Shown here piece by piece: positions 61,867 through 64,000 of a DNA stretch of 64,000 nt. How positions within the stretch are numbered: position 1 is the first letter of the stretch; each line of letters starts with the position of its first letter. Made by a program: the position numbers and the translations under genes. Source of the stretch: Limnanthes douglasii subsp. nivea (taxonomy: Eukaryota > Streptophyta > Magnoliopsida > Brassicales > Limnanthaceae); assembly GCA_036936605.1 (NCBI GenBank), contig JAUPFV010000005.1, positions 4,825,670 through 4,889,669 on the forward strand, read 5' to 3'. The notes under the pieces were generated by a model that made no database searches, was not told where the DNA came from, and was given only the letters and a program-made list of their open reading frames with translations.

Positions 61867-64000
61867 CTAGAAAGCTTGTAGGTCGAAGTCCGACCTGTCT
61901 TTCTCTCCTGATATTTCATCTTCAAAGTCTTCAATAATGGAGTTTTCTAGACAAAGCAATTTGCTCTCCTTCCCAATATTTGTATCAATATCGTCTAAAG
62001 CCACTGGCTGAACCTCATGTGTGTTTTGTTGATCATTACCCTCTGCATTTTCTCTCACATCATTAAATGGAACCTCCGGACTTCTATCCTCACCAATACC
62101 AGATGGCTCGGCAGGTGGATCAGAGCCCAACTGAAATCCAGACTGTTCCCCAGCCTCATGATATGCAACAGTTACTGCTTCATGATCTGATTGCTCAGGA
62201 GCATCTTTTTTCTGCCTCTTCCATTTCTTTGTAGATGAAGTGCCATCGTCTTCAAAATCCTCCTCCTCTCTATCCCTGTGCAAATAGACCCATAATTTTC
62301 TCTCCCCATCAAATTGTACACAAGGATCCCGCTCATAATGCAAGCGGTCCAATGCTCCACTCACAACCTGATTTATTTGCGTGTCAGACACATCCTCAAC
62401 TATATACTGGGAATCTCTTATTAATGTACAAACATCAGCTCTGGTGCCAATACTTCCTGGCAATCTGGCAGCAGCATCTCTGACAAGACACAAAATAGTA
62501 ACATGTGGTGGTCTATCACGTTTCAGCATAAAATGATCACGAGCTTTGGAAGTTGGCTTCCCACCACACCTTCTCAAGGGGGCAACAATAGATTTTTTTC
62601 CATCAACAGCCATGTAATTGAATGCCCTATCAGGAATAGAATATCTAAGAACTTCCTCCTTGCGAAAATAATCTCTCACTTCCTCCGAACTTGCAGTGAT
62701 AGTGTTAAGGCTTTTCTGAGCTCTAAGATCTTTGAATCTTTCTTTCTCATCTAGATTACATAGCATCAACGATAAAGGTGGTGCTGGAAGACTTCCTATT
62801 AGCTGAAGTGTCTCCTGGCCATTTTTTAGCCACGTTGCAAACGAATCCACCAACTTAACAAGCACCTTATGAGGAAGACCCCAAGCTTCTGGAGATGTCA
62901 CTTCCTCAATAGTCTCGTAATCGGCCGAACCATGAGAAACCGGACAAATCCAGGACCAACTTTTTGTGGGTTTGTCAAATGCCACAAGTGCTTTCCAACT
63001 CTTTGCCCCTAAAGGGGCTGTTCTAGACGAAAATATCTTAAGAACTCCTCTTACCAAATCCTGAAGTGGCTCTTGCGTCTCCAAAATACAAGGATCACCG
63101 GGATTTGATTTCACCCGGTTAACAATTTCTTGAACAGTGAGAGATGGTAACTTCCACTGTCCTGAAAGGTCTGGCTTCTTCTCATCAACAGTCTGAGGAG
63201 GGGGCAATCCGTTTGCAACAACTTGATGCTCTTGAACCTGTTCACCACTAAGGTTGCCAGCCTCTAATGCATCTTCGGGAGATGTACTAACCATAGCCAT
63301 TCGAACTGCTGACAGAAGGTGCATAATGGAAAAGGAGAATCCAGTATGTACTGTAGGTGTAATCAGTGTAAATGACTTTTTCTGTGGCTTAATTTCTATC
63401 TCCATATCTACTACTGCTTCTGTTATAGGCTGTTGAGATGTTTCAACAAGGGGAGAACCAGTATCAGCTGCTGATTTCTTCTTTCTCTTTTTCTTCATCG
63501 AAGCAGAGCCATCCATTTGCTGCAAATTACCATCTTCGCCTCTTCCCTCCATATCTCTCAAATCTTCCTTTGCTTTTCTTTTTGTAGCTGAGTTGTTGCA
63601 CCCTAGTAATGCAATCTCAGACTTCTCACCGCGACTTTTAACTTGAGATTCAATGCTCTGACGTTTCCTAGGAAGTCTACCACGACCAGAATCATCAGCC
63701 AACAATCTTATATCAGTTTTATCATCATTGTCATCAAAATCTTTCTGTTCTCCTTCAGTAGGATAAGCCTTCAGTGCCGATCTATATAATTGCTCACCAG
63801 ATTGGCCCTGTAATTGGCTGTCCGGCAAAGATCTGGTAGCAGAACTACTGAAGGGACCGCTTTCACGCAAATTACTCTTCTGCTTTGTTTTTGAGTAATA
63901 GTTCTCAGTTCCTGGCATATATGCACGTTCACTTACAGTTGCAATCTTTTCGGAGTAGGGTCCATCAAGAGCCCATTGATTTTCCTGCATGCCTTTCTTG
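61867..64000 (-). CDS. NFRKB: NFRKB-like nuclear protein (INO80-associated), C-terminal part
   Basis: A single open exon continues past the right edge, so the N-terminus is outside the window. The stop is TAG at 61867-61869 and at least 710 codons are visible. A charged, low-complexity region with nuclear-localisation-like 'KKKRKKKS' comes first. It is followed by a domain with 'WKLPSLTVQEIVNRVKSNPG' and 'KSWKALVAFDKPTKSW', and a well-conserved block 'DRPPHVTILCLVRDAAARLP' to 'QVVSGALDRLHYERDPCVQF', which resembles the winged-helix-like part of NFRKB homologues. An acidic tail ends 'RSDFDLQAF'. The animal protein is a subunit of the INO80 chromatin-remodelling complex; the plant role is inferred. 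Confidence 0.85.
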   Translation of the reverse strand, partial: KKGMQENQWALDGPYSEKIATVSERAYMPGTENYYSKTKQKSNLRESGPFSSSATRSLPDSQLQGQSGEQLYRSALKAYPTEGEQKDFDDNDDKTDIRLLADDSGRGRLPRKRQSIESQVKSRGEKSEIALLGCNNSATKRKAKEDLRDMEGRGEDGNLQQMDGSASMKKKRKKKSAADTGSPLVETSQQPITEAVVDMEIEIKPQKKSFTLITPTVHTGFSFSIMHLLSAVRMAMVSTSPEDALEAGNLSGEQVQEHQVVANGLPPPQTVDEKKPDLSGQWKLPSLTVQEIVNRVKSNPGDPCILETQEPLQDLVRGVLKIFSSRTAPLGAKSWKALVAFDKPTKSWSWICPVSHGSADYETIEEVTSPEAWGLPHKVLVKLVDSFATWLKNGQETLQLIGSLPAPPLSLMLCNLDEKERFKDLRAQKSLNTITASSEEVRDYFRKEEVLRYSIPDRAFNYMAVDGKKSIVAPLRRCGGKPTSKARDHFMLKRDRPPHVTILCLVRDAAARLPGSIGTRADVCTLIRDSQYIVEDVSDTQINQVVSGALDRLHYERDPCVQFDGERKLWVYLHRDREEEDFEDDGTSSTKKWKRQKKDAPEQSDHEAVTVAYHEAGEQSGFQLGSDPPAEPSGIGEDRSPEVPFNDVRENAEGNDQQNTHEVQPVALDDIDTNIGKESKLLCLENSIIEDFEDEISGEKDRSDFDLQAF

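Noticed and set aside
1..64000. CRISPR arrays, rRNA and tRNA genes
   Set aside because: No spacer-repeat pattern and no cloverleaf with a proper T-loop was found by eye; tandem arrays present are minisatellites. A tRNA scan could still find a missed gene.

Overview
This is an AT-rich stretch of a plant nuclear genome, almost certainly a eudicot. The evidence is spliceosomal introns with GT..AG ends, a plant-type Kinesin-5, a plant NFRKB-like protein, a malectin-like/LRR gene of the plant RLK family, and dense nested LTR retrotransposons, a LINE fragment and small foldback elements. No bacterial-type operons, CRISPR arrays, rRNA or convincing tRNA genes were seen. The species cannot be named from the sequence.

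Host genes. Three supported genes occupy about a fifth of the window. (1) A minus-strand gene at 5073-8682 with eight exons. It encodes about 520 aa: signal peptide, malectin-like domain, LRRs and a hydrophobic C-terminus, with no kinase domain. (2) A plus-strand Kinesin-5 gene at 36329-41428 with 22 coding exons and 1054 aa. Every splice junction keeps frame, and there is a probable 5'UTR intron and an MSA-like G2/M promoter element. (3) The C-terminal part (at least 710 codons) of a minus-strand NFRKB-like gene at 61867-64000, which runs off the right edge.

Transposable elements, left to right. 1-3150: a decayed Tat-lineage Ty3/gypsy copy. 10118-11265: a LINE 3' fragment. 11401-21578: a nearly complete Tat/Retand-like element in minus orientation, with 389-bp LTRs, a near-perfect 5-bp TSD, two RNase H domains and a large antisense gene. 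21676-23768: a probable small LTR element holding a Tat-type LTR and a hexanucleotide array. 23880-25200: decayed copia pol. 26239-27510: a TRIM-like element. 27511-31720: a truncated chromovirus-like gypsy element. 32680-33739: a long foldback element with an internal minisatellite. 42063-42402 and 42551-42856: two MITEs with 9-bp TSDs. 42903-47467: a copia element with 226-bp LTRs. 47620-51450: a long-TIR element. 51780-56290: a third, highly diverged Tat copy. 56300-57700: decayed copia.

Most interesting observation. All three Tat copies keep the same antisense gene on the opposite strand to gag-pol. In at least two copies it has its own TATA-like promoter, and in all three it has a small GT..AG intron at the same place. 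In the best copy, removing the 73-bp intron restores the reading frame. Such an intron survives retrotransposition because the genomic RNA carries it in the unspliceable orientation. The gene looks like a self-contained, independently transcribed unit carried by the retroelement.
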